Positions 34,416 to 42,736 of a stretch of 64,000 nt of DNA are shown piece after piece. Every line of letters begins with the position of its first letter. The stretch's first letter is position 1. The notes under the pieces were generated by a model. The model worked only from the letters and a program-made list of their open reading frames with translations, searched no databases and was not told the origin of the DNA. This DNA comes from Acetobacterium woodii DSM 1030 (GTDB lineage: Bacteria > Bacillota > Clostridia > Eubacteriales > Eubacteriaceae). The stretch lies in assembly GCF_000247605.1 (NCBI RefSeq), contig NC_016894.1, positions 124,001 through 188,000 on the forward strand, read 5' to 3'. Both the position numbers and the translations under genes were made by a program.

Positions 34416-34676
34416 TTAATATATTTCACTCCGATGACCAACATCGATGATAACAATTTTTATTTTGTCGTCTTCTATGAGTGCAAGAATCCGATAATCA
34501 CCAACACGATATCGCCATTTTCCACTATGGTTTGCTGTTAGTGGTTTGCCATGAATCCTAGGATTATCGCAGTTTTCAAGATTTTTTTCAATCCATCCAA
34601 TTAGGATTGATGCCTGATAGCGATCCATTTTCTTTAATTTTTTCAAAGTTGCATCTGAAAATTCAACAACAAACAT
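34416..34676 (-). CDS. RelE/ParE-family toxin
   Basis: An 86-residue protein of the RelE fold: FSDATLKKLKKMDRYQASIL, then PLTANHSGKWRYRVGDYRIL and the C-terminal IVIIDVGHRSEIY. RelE members cleave mRNA in the ribosome; ParE members poison gyrase. The GKWRYRVGDYRILAL and HRSEIY motifs are typical of the mRNA-interferase branch. It starts one base after the antitoxin stop, which implies coupled translation. Confidence 0.92.
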   Translation of the reverse strand: MFVVEFSDATLKKLKKMDRYQASILIGWIEKNLENCDNPRIHGKPLTANHSGKWRYRVGDYRILALIEDDKIKIVIIDVGHRSEIY

Positions 34677-34677
34677 G

Positions 34678-34890
34678 TTACAAGCCTAATTCTTTCTTGA
34701 CTTCATCAAGAGAATAGGTTTTTTCCATCTTGTTCAGGACTTCATCGAAAGTCTTTAAATCAATTTCATCCTCGATTTTTTCGATGACTGAAGCTCTGAC
34801 CAAATCGGAAACAGATAATCTATGCATTTTGGCATAGTTTCGAACCAGCAAATCTTCTTTGTCAGAAAGACGAATAGAAATGGTACTCAT
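34678..34890 (-). CDS. RelB-like antitoxin (DUF6290 type)
   Basis: A 70-residue ribbon-helix-helix antitoxin: MSTISIRLSDKEDLLVRNYA then the acidic toxin-binding tail EKTYSLDEVKKELGL. The ribosome site GAGGTG precedes the ATG. It forms an operon with the following toxin gene and should autorepress it. AT-rich repeats (TAATACATTGTATTA at about 34923-34937) just upstream form an inverted repeat suited to be its operator. Confidence 0.9.
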   Translation of the reverse strand: MSTISIRLSDKEDLLVRNYAKMHRLSVSDLVRASVIEKIEDEIDLKTFDEVLNKMEKTYSLDEVKKELGL

Positions 34891-35023
34891 GATTTTTCAC
34901 CTCGCAAATAAAACTCTTTGTGTAATACATTGTATTACTGACTTGCTTAATTGTCAATCACTTGTTAAAAAGAATATAAACAAATCCAATTACAGCCATT
35001 ACTAGCAACCATTGTAAAAGCAT

Positions 35024-35614
35024 TTAGACGACCTCCATTTGAATTTCGCTTGATGGGTTTTCATATTCCTTAACTTTTCGGTAAAAAGTTGGCTTTGAAA
35101 GATTCAATTTTTTCATAGCTTCCACAGCTTTGATTTTTCCGTTTTTCCATTCTGTGTAGACAGTCTCGAATGTCGTTTGATCAACCTCGATTGGTTTTCT
35201 ACCTTTATACTTACCTTGAGCTTTGGCAATGGCGATGCCTTCTTTTTGCCTTTGTAACATACATTCACGTTCGAACTCATAGATGCCTGCAAAGATGGTC
35301 AACATTAATCGGCCTTGAGGAGTAGTTGTATCAATATTTTCTTTATGACTAATGAAACCAATGCCTTTTTCATCAAGCGCATCAATAATTTTCAAGAGAT
35401 CCACGGTTGAACGTGCAAGTCTAGAGTAGGACTCTACCACTAAGATATCACCATCTCGCATGAAATTTAACATCGCTTTCAATTCTGGTCTATCTGTATT
35501 TTTTCCAGACAGCTTATCTTTAAAAACTTTCTCAACACCTAATTGATCCATTAAAACTTCTTGTCTGGCTTCATTCTGTTCTTCGGTACTGACTCTGATA
35601 TAGCCTACTTTCAT
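35024..35614 (-). CDS. Serine recombinase (resolvase/invertase family)
   Basis: The start is taken at ATG 35614 (MKVGYIRVST), behind GAAGGAG; a TTG six codons earlier is less likely. The nucleophile is Ser9 in YIRVST. Catalytic-domain landmarks follow: DKLSGKNTDRPEL, VVESYSRLARSTVDLL, GRLMLTIFAGIYEFERE. A C-terminal helix-turn-helix (AVEAMKKLNLSKPTFYRKV) completes a small resolvase/invertase of 196 residues. It may resolve multimers of the element or act as an invertase; no inverted sites were found. Confidence 0.92.
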   Translation of the reverse strand: MKVGYIRVSTEEQNEARQEVLMDQLGVEKVFKDKLSGKNTDRPELKAMLNFMRDGDILVVESYSRLARSTVDLLKIIDALDEKGIGFISHKENIDTTTPQGRLMLTIFAGIYEFERECMLQRQKEGIAIAKAQGKYKGRKPIEVDQTTFETVYTEWKNGKIKAVEAMKKLNLSKPTFYRKVKEYENPSSEIQMEVV

Positions 35615-35918
35615 TTTATCCAACTCCTTCAACCGTTTTTTTATTATAGCACTCCATCAAAAGCGTATCGATAGGGTTATGTTTATTTATGAGACGTTTC
35701 ATATTTAAATTATGATTCATGTGAGACGAAATATTGGCATAAAAAAGTGTTCGTTTGAATCATGCCCTAAGAGACGGTTTAGAATAGAGGTTTTGATCTG
35801 ATCATCTGTCAAGCGACTTAAATCTTTTATAATGGTATATTTGTTTTCGTAGCTTCAATAACTTTTTTTTGAAGCTGAATCGGGAAGGTGCTTTAATATA
35901 TCGTTTTTCGACCCATTA

Positions 35919-36182
35919 CTATTCCATATCAATATTTTGAGTAAGTTGCTCATCAATTCGAAGATCGTCAAGCGTTAGTGGAATTCTTATTTCTTCACCT
36001 ACATCGAAATACAATTTACATCCTAAAAATTCACTTATCTTTATCAAGTCTTCAGCAGAAAAACTCCCCCTGGCAAATTTATTTCTCATAGATTGAGGAG
36101 TTATAGACAAATAATTCGCTAAGTCTTTATTCTTTTTACTTTTTAACTTCAACATTGATTTTATTTTCTCTGAAACCGACAT
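35919..36182 (-). CDS. XRE-type repressor
   Basis: An 87-residue protein with a lambda-repressor-like helix-turn-helix: NKDLANYLSITPQSMRNKFA, then SAEDLIKISEFLGCKLYF. GGGAGG lies before the ATG. It is divergent from the small gene at 36467 across a region with several GAGTATA/ATACTCA-like words (about 36222-36315), which look like its operators. It is probably a lysogeny-type switch for the element. Confidence 0.88.
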   Translation of the reverse strand: MSVSEKIKSMLKLKSKKNKDLANYLSITPQSMRNKFARGSFSAEDLIKISEFLGCKLYFDVGEEIRIPLTLDDLRIDEQLTQNIDME

Positions 36183-36278
36183 TTTCAGTCCCTCCCTTTT
36201 TATTTGTATTATACCCTAATTTGAGTATATAAACAATCATATTGATTTTTAAAATACTCATAAAAGTGTATAAATGGG

Positions 36279-36307
36279 TTGACAGAATAATCATTAAAGT
36301 GTAATAT
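36279..36307 (+). promoter_or_regulatory. Promoter divergent from the XRE repressor
   Basis: TTGACA (36279-36284), 17-base spacer, TAATAT (36302-36307). Flanked by TTTGAGTATA, ATACTCATAA and TACTCAA words on both sides, possible half-sites for the repressor. Confidence 0.7.
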
Positions 36308-36466
36308 GTACTCAATTAAATGTATTACGTGCAAAGGGGGAATATCTCAAATGTAAATGAAGAATAGGATGATTTGATGCAAAATTATTGTTATACCAAA
36401 TACAACAATCGATCTTGAAATTTTAGACGGTTGCGAAATTACAAAAAAAGAAAGCGAGAACGAATA

Positions 36467-36802
36467 ATGGAATTTAAAAAAGTAATAAGTGGATTTAAAC
36501 GGATGTGTGCAGTGAATGATTGTTCTACGTGTCCTTTAACGGGAGTAGAAGATAACTGTCTCGAGTTTTTATACTCTGATCCAAATAGTGTCGAAGAAAT
36601 AATTGCAGAATGGCTTGAAAATAATCCAACTAAAACATATTTAACAGAGGTTATAAAATTTTTCCCGGATACACCTCTTCATCCGCAATTCGGATTTCCT
36701 GTTGGATTTTGTCCATGTGATGTGGCTACAAATCGCGGATGCGAACATATAGAAACTCCAGTTCAAGAATGCTTGAATTGCTGGAACATAGAAGTTTTTT
36801 AA
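36467..36802 (+). CDS. Cys-rich phage-type hypothetical protein
   Basis: The start is taken at ATG 36467 (MEFKKVISGFKRMC), since the earlier in-frame ATG at 36431 has no ribosome site. The 111-residue protein has Cys clusters CAVNDCSTCPL, FCPCDVATNRGC and ECLNCW, consistent with metal binding. Directly upstream, an open frame without a start codon reads KIIVIPNTTIDLEILDGCEI and overlaps this ATG (TAATG), which looks like the remnant of a coupled small gene. Similar small proteins occur in phages and mobile elements; function unknown. Confidence 0.65.
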   Translation: MEFKKVISGFKRMCAVNDCSTCPLTGVEDNCLEFLYSDPNSVEEIIAEWLENNPTKTYLTEVIKFFPDTPLHPQFGFPVGFCPCDVATNRGCEHIETPVQECLNCWNIEVF

Positions 36803-36948
36803 GTAACGTACTATTATGCAATGTTTTGAGGTTCAATATATTTATAGATTAAAAAATGTTTTGACTATATGAGAGATTCGGCAGCAGATAACAGAAAGTT
36901 GTTGTGCAGTCAAATTAAATTTAAAATGATAGAATAGTGAAAGATTGA

Positions 36949-36989
36949 GAGCCAGCCATATTGGAGAATACCAATGTGGTTGGCTTTTT
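36949..36989 (+). terminator. Rho-independent terminator
   Basis: AGCCAGCCATATTGG pairs (with G-T wobbles) with CCAATGTGGTTGGCT, followed by TTTTTT. The remaining gap to 37276 is AT-rich and shows no gene. Confidence 0.85.
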
Positions 36990-37276
36990 TGTAGAAGAAT
37001 ACAAAACCTAGGAAGAAATATATACCAATAAGTTTTGATTATGCGAATACAATTTAAAGCAATAATAGATGTAATAAGTCATTTAATACGAAATATATAC
37101 TATTTTTAGAACATAAAATATTATTTATGTTGCATTTTAGTGTAATCTCATACATAATGAAATTACATTTTAGATTAAGTTTTGGTATTTATTTGAAGTT
37201 GAAACACTGCAACGCATCTAATGATAGTAAACATCAAAATCATAACTATGAAAGAACGAGGTAAACATAAACACCA

Positions 37277-37372
37277 ATGCGCTATGATAAAGAGTTCAAA
37301 CGAAAGATGACATCGATACACCTTCACTTTGAAGAAGATCGTACAAATATTGGAAAGATGAGGTTTTTATGA
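37277..37372 (+). CDS. 31-codon ORF coupled to next gene (IS3 OrfA-like start)
   Basis: Starts MRYDKEFKRKMTSIHLHFEE and stops in an ATGA overlap with the following gene. The first eight residues match the usual start of IS3-family OrfA proteins, so this may be a transposase remnant rather than a gene. No good ribosome site is visible. Confidence 0.35.
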   Translation: MRYDKEFKRKMTSIHLHFEEDRTNIGKMRFL

Positions 37373-38412
37373 AAAAAATATCGTGCTCAATCTCCGAAGA
37401 ATTAGATGCCTACTCAAATTATTTAACAAAACATCAAAGGAATCAATATGTTCCAAAACTAAAAAATTACTTTATTCCATATTTGGCTGAAAACTATGAA
37501 AGTATAGAGATTAAGGAATTATTCGAAAGTGAATTTACCAAGAGAGACATAATTGACTCCACTATATTTTACATAACAAAAAATAAAAATGTAAAAAGTA
37601 TTTCAGCAATTGATGATTTTTTAATTGCATTGAATAGTTTTTTTCAAAGAAAAATCTTAAAGGATTACAACAATCAGAATATTGCAAGATTATTACCATT
37701 TGTGAAGTTATCTAATGAAATTAATATTTGCTTAGTTGAGGAAGGGATAATTTTAAGGGCAAAAGAATCATTTCCAGCTATCAATTTTGATGAATCTAAT
37801 TTTATTTTAGATTACTTCAAAAAAAGTTCAAAGAAAAGGCTTATATCTTATGAATGTCCAATCATATTTGAATTATTTATGCTGTACGGTTTTAGCTATG
37901 ATAAGTTGACCAATTTAAAAAGAGAAGCATACGACATGGAACGCAATTCAATAGAGATCCAATTTGATAATGACAGTAGAAGTATCGTTTCTTTAGAACT
38001 TCCGTATAAATTGAAAGAGCAGTTTTATGAGTTATTTACATTCCGTAATTCAAAAGAAAATTTAAATTCAGATTATTTATTTGTGAACGAATCAAATAAT
38101 CTGATAATGCATGACATTGCTTCAAGAGAACTTAATAAAATACGAAAAGCATATGAAAAGGAAATGGATATTGATTATGATGTGGATCAAAATAATCCTT
38201 TTACGGCAACTGGATTACAGAAATACGCAATAATTAAGATGCTTCTAGCTGGAATGAACGCAACTATAATATCGTCTTTTACAAACCAGCAAGATGAAAT
38301 CATAAAATCATGTCAAATAAGAGTTAGCGAACAATTCCAGATGGATATAAATAGATATGTCAATCATATGATTAGAGGAATAGCAACTTATGACGTATTT
38401 AATGACAACTAA
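37369..38412 (+). CDS. Tyrosine-recombinase-like protein lacking catalytic residues
   Basis: A 347-residue protein. The layout matches a phage-type integrase: an N-terminal helical core-binding-like half and a C-terminal half with FELFMLYGFSYDKLTNLKRE (about 165-184), where an active enzyme has GLRxSEL, and TATGLQKYAIIKMLLAGMNA (about 280-299), where an active enzyme has HxLRHTFAT. The first Arg and the HxxR motif are missing. It is thus probably a non-catalytic DNA-binding relative. It lies 266 bases upstream of the retron RNA on the same strand. The assignment rests on pattern similarity and is my inference. Confidence 0.55.
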   Translation: MKKISCSISEELDAYSNYLTKHQRNQYVPKLKNYFIPYLAENYESIEIKELFESEFTKRDIIDSTIFYITKNKNVKSISAIDDFLIALNSFFQRKILKDYNNQNIARLLPFVKLSNEINICLVEEGIILRAKESFPAINFDESNFILDYFKKSSKKRLISYECPIIFELFMLYGFSYDKLTNLKREAYDMERNSIEIQFDNDSRSIVSLELPYKLKEQFYELFTFRNSKENLNSDYLFVNESNNLIMHDIASRELNKIRKAYEKEMDIDYDVDQNNPFTATGLQKYAIIKMLLAGMNATIISSFTNQQDEIIKSCQIRVSEQFQMDINRYVNHMIRGIATYDVFNDN

Positions 38413-38678
38413 TTTATAAGTATGTTCAGTTTGCTTATTAGTTTAATAATCAAAATAATTTATATTTATTTAGTTTGAAATTCAATTTTAATGTTAGATA
38501 AAAAGTAGTTAGTGAGTGGATAAAAAAATATTCATTTCATTAAAATTGCAAAATATATGTTATTTATTGAGTGTTTTCCCTTATTTAAGCACCTGATTAC
38601 AGTTATTTCGTCAAAAAAAGCTGTATAGTAATACATAAGATATGTTGAATTATGTTACAATTTGATTTAAAATAACTA

Positions 38679-38802
38679 TGCACGCGGCTAGATTTTGTGT
38701 CTGTGGTTCGCAGACGTTGAAAAAAATGTGGGGGACTTTTGCTTACTACATCAATTTAAATTATTTGCCATAATAATTTGTCATAATGAGTAGCCGCGTG
38801 CA
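38679..38802 (+). ncRNA. Retron msr-msd RNA
   Basis: Perfect 12-bp outer inverted repeats a1 TGCACGCGGCTA (38679-38690) and a2 TAGCCGCGTGCA (38791-38802) enclose 100 bases, 14 bases before the reverse transcriptase start. An msr-type hairpin GTCTG-loop-CAGAC lies at 38699-38715, and an AT-rich msd-type hairpin AAATTATT-TGCCAT-AATAATTT at 38758-38779. This is the canonical retron layout. The branching G and the exact DNA ends cannot be fixed by eye; the G right after a1 (38691) is one candidate. Confidence 0.9.
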
Positions 38803-38816
38803 CTGAGGTTAAAAAT

Positions 38817-40532
38817 ATGAATAAATTCAATGAAATAAAAACTAGGAATGACTTAGCTGATTTTTTAGATATACCAAGAAGTAGATTAACATATATCTTG
38901 TATGGAAAAAAAATTGAAAATTTCTATACTTCTTTTGAAATATTAAAAAAAAATGGTGGTACTAGACAAATAGATGCGCCAAATAAAGAATTAAAGATTG
39001 TCCAAAAAAAAATTGCAAATGCTTTATGGAATCATTACAAAGGATTGGCAAAGAAAACATCTTCAAAAACTAACTTTTCACATGCATTCGAAAAAGAGAA
39101 AAGCATTATCACAAATGCAAAAATTCATAGAAACAAACGTTTTGTCTTAAATATAGATTTAGAAGATTTTTTTCATAGCTTTCATTTTGGGCGAGTTAGA
39201 GGATTTTTTGAAAAAAACAATAATTTTACACTGCCAAAAGAAGTTGCAACAGTTATGGCACAACTTGTTTGTTATGAAAAACACCTTCCTCAAGGAGCGC
39301 CTAGTTCCCCAATTATTACAAATTTAATATGTAATATTCTCGATTTTAGAATGCTTAAATTATCAAGGAAATATAAATTTGACTACACAAGATATGCAGA
39401 TGATTTGACTTTTTCATCAAATAATAAATATTTCTTGGAAAAACATCAAGAAATATATGATGAAATATCTAATGAAATCGAACGCGCAGGTTTCAGAATT
39501 AATGAACGAAAAACTCGCTTGCAATATCGTGATTCAAAACAACAAGTAACGGGATTAGTGGTTAACAAAAAAATAAATGTTGATAGAGTATATTATAAAA
39601 AAACAAGAGCAATGGCATTTAGTCTATATTCATGTGGAAGTTTTGAAATTGAAGGCGACCAAGGCTCTATCAATCAACTTGAGGGGAGATTTGCTTTTAT
39701 AAATCAGCTAGACCGATATAATAATAAATTATCTTCTGAAAAAAATGATTTCAGAACATTGAATTCTAGAGAAAAGCAGTACCAACAATTTTTATACTAC
39801 AAGTATTTTTTTGCAAATAAAAAACCACTCATTGTAACTGAAGGTAAAACCGATGTACGATATTTAAAAGCTGCTATGAAAAGTCTTTGCGACGAATATC
39901 CTAATTTGATTACGAAAAGTAGTGATACTGAATTTGAATTTAAAGTTTCATTCCTAAGAAGAACAAAGAGATTAAATTATTTTCTAAATATAACTCAAGA
40001 TGGTGCAGATACAATTTCAAGCATCTATAAATTTTCGCAAGCAAATAATGAAAAAGGCTATATAAACTATCTAGAATATTTTAAAAAAATTAGTAACACA
40101 AACCCCAAAAATCCTGTTATTCTAATTTTTGATAACGAGCTAAATGGAGATCAAAGCAAGGGAAAAAACAATAAGAATAAACCTCTGCAAAAGTTTATAA
40201 ACTTAATAAATTTGGATAACGAATCTCATGAAAAGTTTAAAAATAGTCTTAGTTATAATATTCTTGGAAATTTTCACCTCTTGACAAACCAGTTAGTTAA
40301 CAATAAAGACCAGTGTGAAATTGAAGATCTAATTGAGTCCAAAGTATGGAATAATAGAATAGGTGGAAAAACATTTTCAATTGATAAAGAATTCGATTTA
40401 GACAAACATTTTGGAAAAGAAATTTTCTCGCAATATATTGAGCAAAACTATGAAACTATTGATTTTGAGAATTTTAAACCTATTCTGGATAATATCTCTC
40501 AGATAATTGATGAATATAATGTGAAAAGTTAA
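38817..40532 (+). CDS. Retron reverse transcriptase fused to TOPRIM domain
   Basis: A 571-residue protein. RT part (about 1-330): NAKIH at 100-104 (retron NAxxH), LNIDLEDFF with the first catalytic Asp at 114, LPQGAPSSPIITNL at 157-170, YADD at 193-196 and VTG at 244-246, all retron hallmarks. C-terminal part (about 335-571): KPLIVTEGKTDVRYL with Glu342 and VILIFDNELNGD around Asp439, a TOPRIM nuclease pattern with Glu where the second Asp is usual. The architecture is that of the Ec67/Eco2-type retrons, which act in anti-phage defence. The DUF2971 gene starts 25 bases downstream. Confidence 0.92.
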   Translation: MNKFNEIKTRNDLADFLDIPRSRLTYILYGKKIENFYTSFEILKKNGGTRQIDAPNKELKIVQKKIANALWNHYKGLAKKTSSKTNFSHAFEKEKSIITNAKIHRNKRFVLNIDLEDFFHSFHFGRVRGFFEKNNNFTLPKEVATVMAQLVCYEKHLPQGAPSSPIITNLICNILDFRMLKLSRKYKFDYTRYADDLTFSSNNKYFLEKHQEIYDEISNEIERAGFRINERKTRLQYRDSKQQVTGLVVNKKINVDRVYYKKTRAMAFSLYSCGSFEIEGDQGSINQLEGRFAFINQLDRYNNKLSSEKNDFRTLNSREKQYQQFLYYKYFFANKKPLIVTEGKTDVRYLKAAMKSLCDEYPNLITKSSDTEFEFKVSFLRRTKRLNYFLNITQDGADTISSIYKFSQANNEKGYINYLEYFKKISNTNPKNPVILIFDNELNGDQSKGKNNKNKPLQKFINLINLDNESHEKFKNSLSYNILGNFHLLTNQLVNNKDQCEIEDLIESKVWNNRIGGKTFSIDKEFDLDKHFGKEIFSQYIEQNYETIDFENFKPILDNISQIIDEYNVKS

Positions 40533-40557
40533 AATCATTAAAAACGAGGCAAGGCAT

Positions 40558-41715
40558 ATGTTAATTTATAGGTATAGATCAAATAGTGAACTTGCAATGA
40601 AAGAACTTATCTATAATGAATTATTTTTTGCAAGTGCAGAGGAATGCAATGATCCCTATGATGGTAAAGACTTTTTAGTGTTTGGGAAAGAAATAGATAA
40701 ATGGAAACGATTATTTGAGACAGCTTGGAAAGATGACGAAAACATTATAAAGAATGATTTAGCTGAAAAAATGTCTCAAAAAATGTTGGAATATACACCA
40801 TTATCATTTGAACAAGCTATATTATTTTGTTATTCAAAAGAAATTTCAAGCATACTCAACTGTGATTTAAATCTAGCTTCTTTCCTTGAGTCAAAAATAA
40901 AAAACCTAATTGAAAAGTATTCCCCGAAAAAAAAATATTTTGCTTCCTTTTCGAAGAATAATGCAAGCATCCTCATGTGGTCACATTATGCATCAATGCA
41001 CCATGGGTTTTGTCTTATATATAAGTCAATTAATGGGGGACTTGATCAAGATCCAGGATGGAAAAGAAGTTCAGTGCGTAGAAAAACAAAAAATGGAATA
41101 GCACCAACAATGAAATATTCATTTCCTCAAAAATTTATTTTTGAAGAAATTGTTTATCAAGAGAAAACTGAACAGATAGATGCATTCTCATGTTTTACAT
41201 CGTATATCTATGGAAATGAAATAGAAGATGAAAAAGAACGGCTGAACTTTGTTTATCAAAAAGAAAAACAATATTTAGAAAAGCATGATAGTTGGAAGTA
41301 TGAAGAAGAAGTAAGGCTGTTGCTTCCGACGCCCCCCGCCTCAATGTATGGGGAACACTTTTCATATACACAAAATGAAAGATTGCTACACTATTCCCCA
41401 ACACAGCTAGTCGGAATAATTTTAGGATCTAGAATGGAAAGAAACCAAAAAGACAGGATTTGTGAAATCTGTCAAGAACGATTAGATAAGATTGCATTGT
41501 CGTGTAAAAACAGTATTGTATTTGACTTTGTGTTATTTCAAGCTAAATTAGAGAATGATTATAGAGGAATATCTATAGAGCCAAAAACTATATTTTCTTT
41601 GGGCGGAACATTTTACGAAAGTGATGTTAGATTTATAGATAGCTATAAATTGTGGAAAGACGGTTGGGCTTTAGTATTTAGAGACAAGGGTTGCTCAAAA
41701 AAGAAAATTGATTAG
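40558..41715 (+). CDS. DUF2971 family protein, retron-associated
   Basis: A 385-residue protein. DUF2971 features are LIYRYRSNSELAMKEL and ELFFASAEECNDPYDG at the start, SILMWSHYASMHHGFCLIY in the middle (about 138-156) and KYEEEVRLLLP (about 248). The insertion around 120-135 and the C-terminal extension make it somewhat long for the family. Members are often found in defence islands, but the biochemical activity is not known to me. The short gap to the reverse transcriptase and the ribosome site GAGGCAAGG argue for one operon. Confidence 0.82.
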   Translation: MLIYRYRSNSELAMKELIYNELFFASAEECNDPYDGKDFLVFGKEIDKWKRLFETAWKDDENIIKNDLAEKMSQKMLEYTPLSFEQAILFCYSKEISSILNCDLNLASFLESKIKNLIEKYSPKKKYFASFSKNNASILMWSHYASMHHGFCLIYKSINGGLDQDPGWKRSSVRRKTKNGIAPTMKYSFPQKFIFEEIVYQEKTEQIDAFSCFTSYIYGNEIEDEKERLNFVYQKEKQYLEKHDSWKYEEEVRLLLPTPPASMYGEHFSYTQNERLLHYSPTQLVGIILGSRMERNQKDRICEICQERLDKIALSCKNSIVFDFVLFQAKLENDYRGISIEPKTIFSLGGTFYESDVRFIDSYKLWKDGWALVFRDKGCSKKKID

Positions 41716-41981
41716 TTATTTCAAGTTTGCAAAAATCATTATAGAATAAGCAGTTCTATCTAGTTTATAAAATCCTATTGTGACGCAAGTAGAACCCACC
41801 CACGACTTGGGGATTATTTGGGGATTGGTTTTAAAAAATATATCAATTTTAGGGATTTATATGAAGAAATTTTCTAACTTTACTTATTAAGAATGGCTTA
41901 ATAAAGAGATCTGAAAATTAATAAGTTTTATAAATTGCATTAGTATCAATTCGTAATCAGTAGGTCAGATATCCGGTGTTT

Positions 41982-42004
41982 TTTACCCTTTAATTTACCC
42001 TTTA
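41982..42004. repeat. Paired TTTACCC motif, right copy
   Basis: Identical over 23 bases to 22584-22606, in the same orientation. Lies 117 bases left of att2. Confidence 0.7.
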
Positions 42005-42045
42005 CAGAAATAAAACGGATTTTGTTTTATTACGCTAACATAAAA

Positions 42046-42071
42046 AGAAACCGCATAGAATCGCGGTTTCT
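42046..42071 (-). terminator. Hairpin with minus-strand T-run
   Basis: Nine-base perfect arms AGAAACCGC and GCGGTTTCT. On the minus strand the stem is followed by TTTTA, so it could end leftward transcripts, for instance read-through from the decayed integrase region. Confidence 0.6.
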
Positions 42072-42120
42072 CAATGCTTAGTTACTAATGGTTTTATCAT
42101 GTTGTCTGAGATATTGATAC

Positions 42121-42145
42121 TTCGAATCCCTCTCTCTCCGCCATT
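42121..42145 (+). repeat. att2: tRNA 3' end core
   Basis: A 25-base exact copy of the tRNA-Ser 3' end (TTCGAATCCCTCTCTCTCCG, then CCATT). It is followed by a different terminator-like hairpin (AACGGC...GCCGTTTTTTT). It marks the right end of the first element and the left end of the second. Confidence 0.9.
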
Positions 42146-42200
42146 TGAAGAAAGCAAGAACGGCTTAGTATAGCCGTTTTTTTAATGTAAAAAATGAAGA

Positions 42201-42400
42201 TTACTTATTTGACATAGAAATTGACATATATATGTTTTCTAACTTGTCAGCAGCGCTCTGCAGCATGCCTGGTGTTACAAATGTGTACTGGTCTAATGTG
42301 AAAATGCAGCTGAATGATGACCAAGGTTTTCCTGTACCGTTTTAATATCGATTCCGGCCTGCAGAGATCAGGAGCAGCAACAGCATTACCAGTGGATACG
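42201..42400 (-). pseudogene. Second tyrosine integrase, decayed 3' end
   Basis: Minus-strand reading gives LQAGIDIKTVQENLGHHSAA then, after a frame change, DQYTFVTPGMLQSAADKLEN and a stop at 42201. It aligns with VQENLGHHTASFTLDVYGHV of the first integrase. Upstream the frame is broken again (GNAVAA...). It lies 56 bases from att2, the same geometry as the first integrase at att1. Confidence 0.85.
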
Positions 42401-42437
42401 ATAGCAGCAATCGCCCAAGCAGACAGCACATTTCAAT

Positions 42438-42611
42438 ATGTTTGAGTTTTCCTGTGAATGTATTTGGGAAGATGGCCCAAGTTATTGTGACGGGTTCCCG
42501 GTACAGCCACATCCAATGTTAATTCTGAAGCTGGAAGAGGTCCGGCAGGAAGCATGGATTAAAAACGATCGAATACCAGGAACAAAGTTTTGTTCATTTT
42601 CAATGGAATGA
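42438..42611 (+). CDS. 57-residue hypothetical protein (possibly a remnant)
   Basis: MFEFSCECIWEDGPSYCDGF followed by PVQPHPMLILKLEEVRQEAW and a stop at 42611. The composition looks coding and a terminator follows ten bases later. There is no ribosome site at the ATG, so it may be the C-terminal part of a broken gene. Confidence 0.4.
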   Translation: MFEFSCECIWEDGPSYCDGFPVQPHPMLILKLEEVRQEAWIKNDRIPGTKFCSFSME

Positions 42612-42620
42612 TTAGTATCG

Positions 42621-42648
42621 CCACCCTCCGGGGTGGTATTTTTTTTAT
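42621..42648 (+). terminator. Rho-independent terminator
   Basis: CCACCC, four-base loop, GGGTGG, then a long T-run. Confidence 0.85.
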
Positions 42649-42736
42649 TTTTTGAGGTATGCTTCTTCTCGACAAATTAAGCTTTTTTATATACAATGAA
42701 CATGAAAGAATAAATACGTAAAAGGAGGCGACAGTG

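Larger units (their letters stand above)
41716..42120. other. Gene-free right flank of the first island element
   Basis: It contains the second TTTACCC pair (41982-42004) and a hairpin at 42046-42071 (AGAAACCGC/GCGGTTTCT, followed on the minus strand by a T-run). No ORF is supported. Confidence 0.6.
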
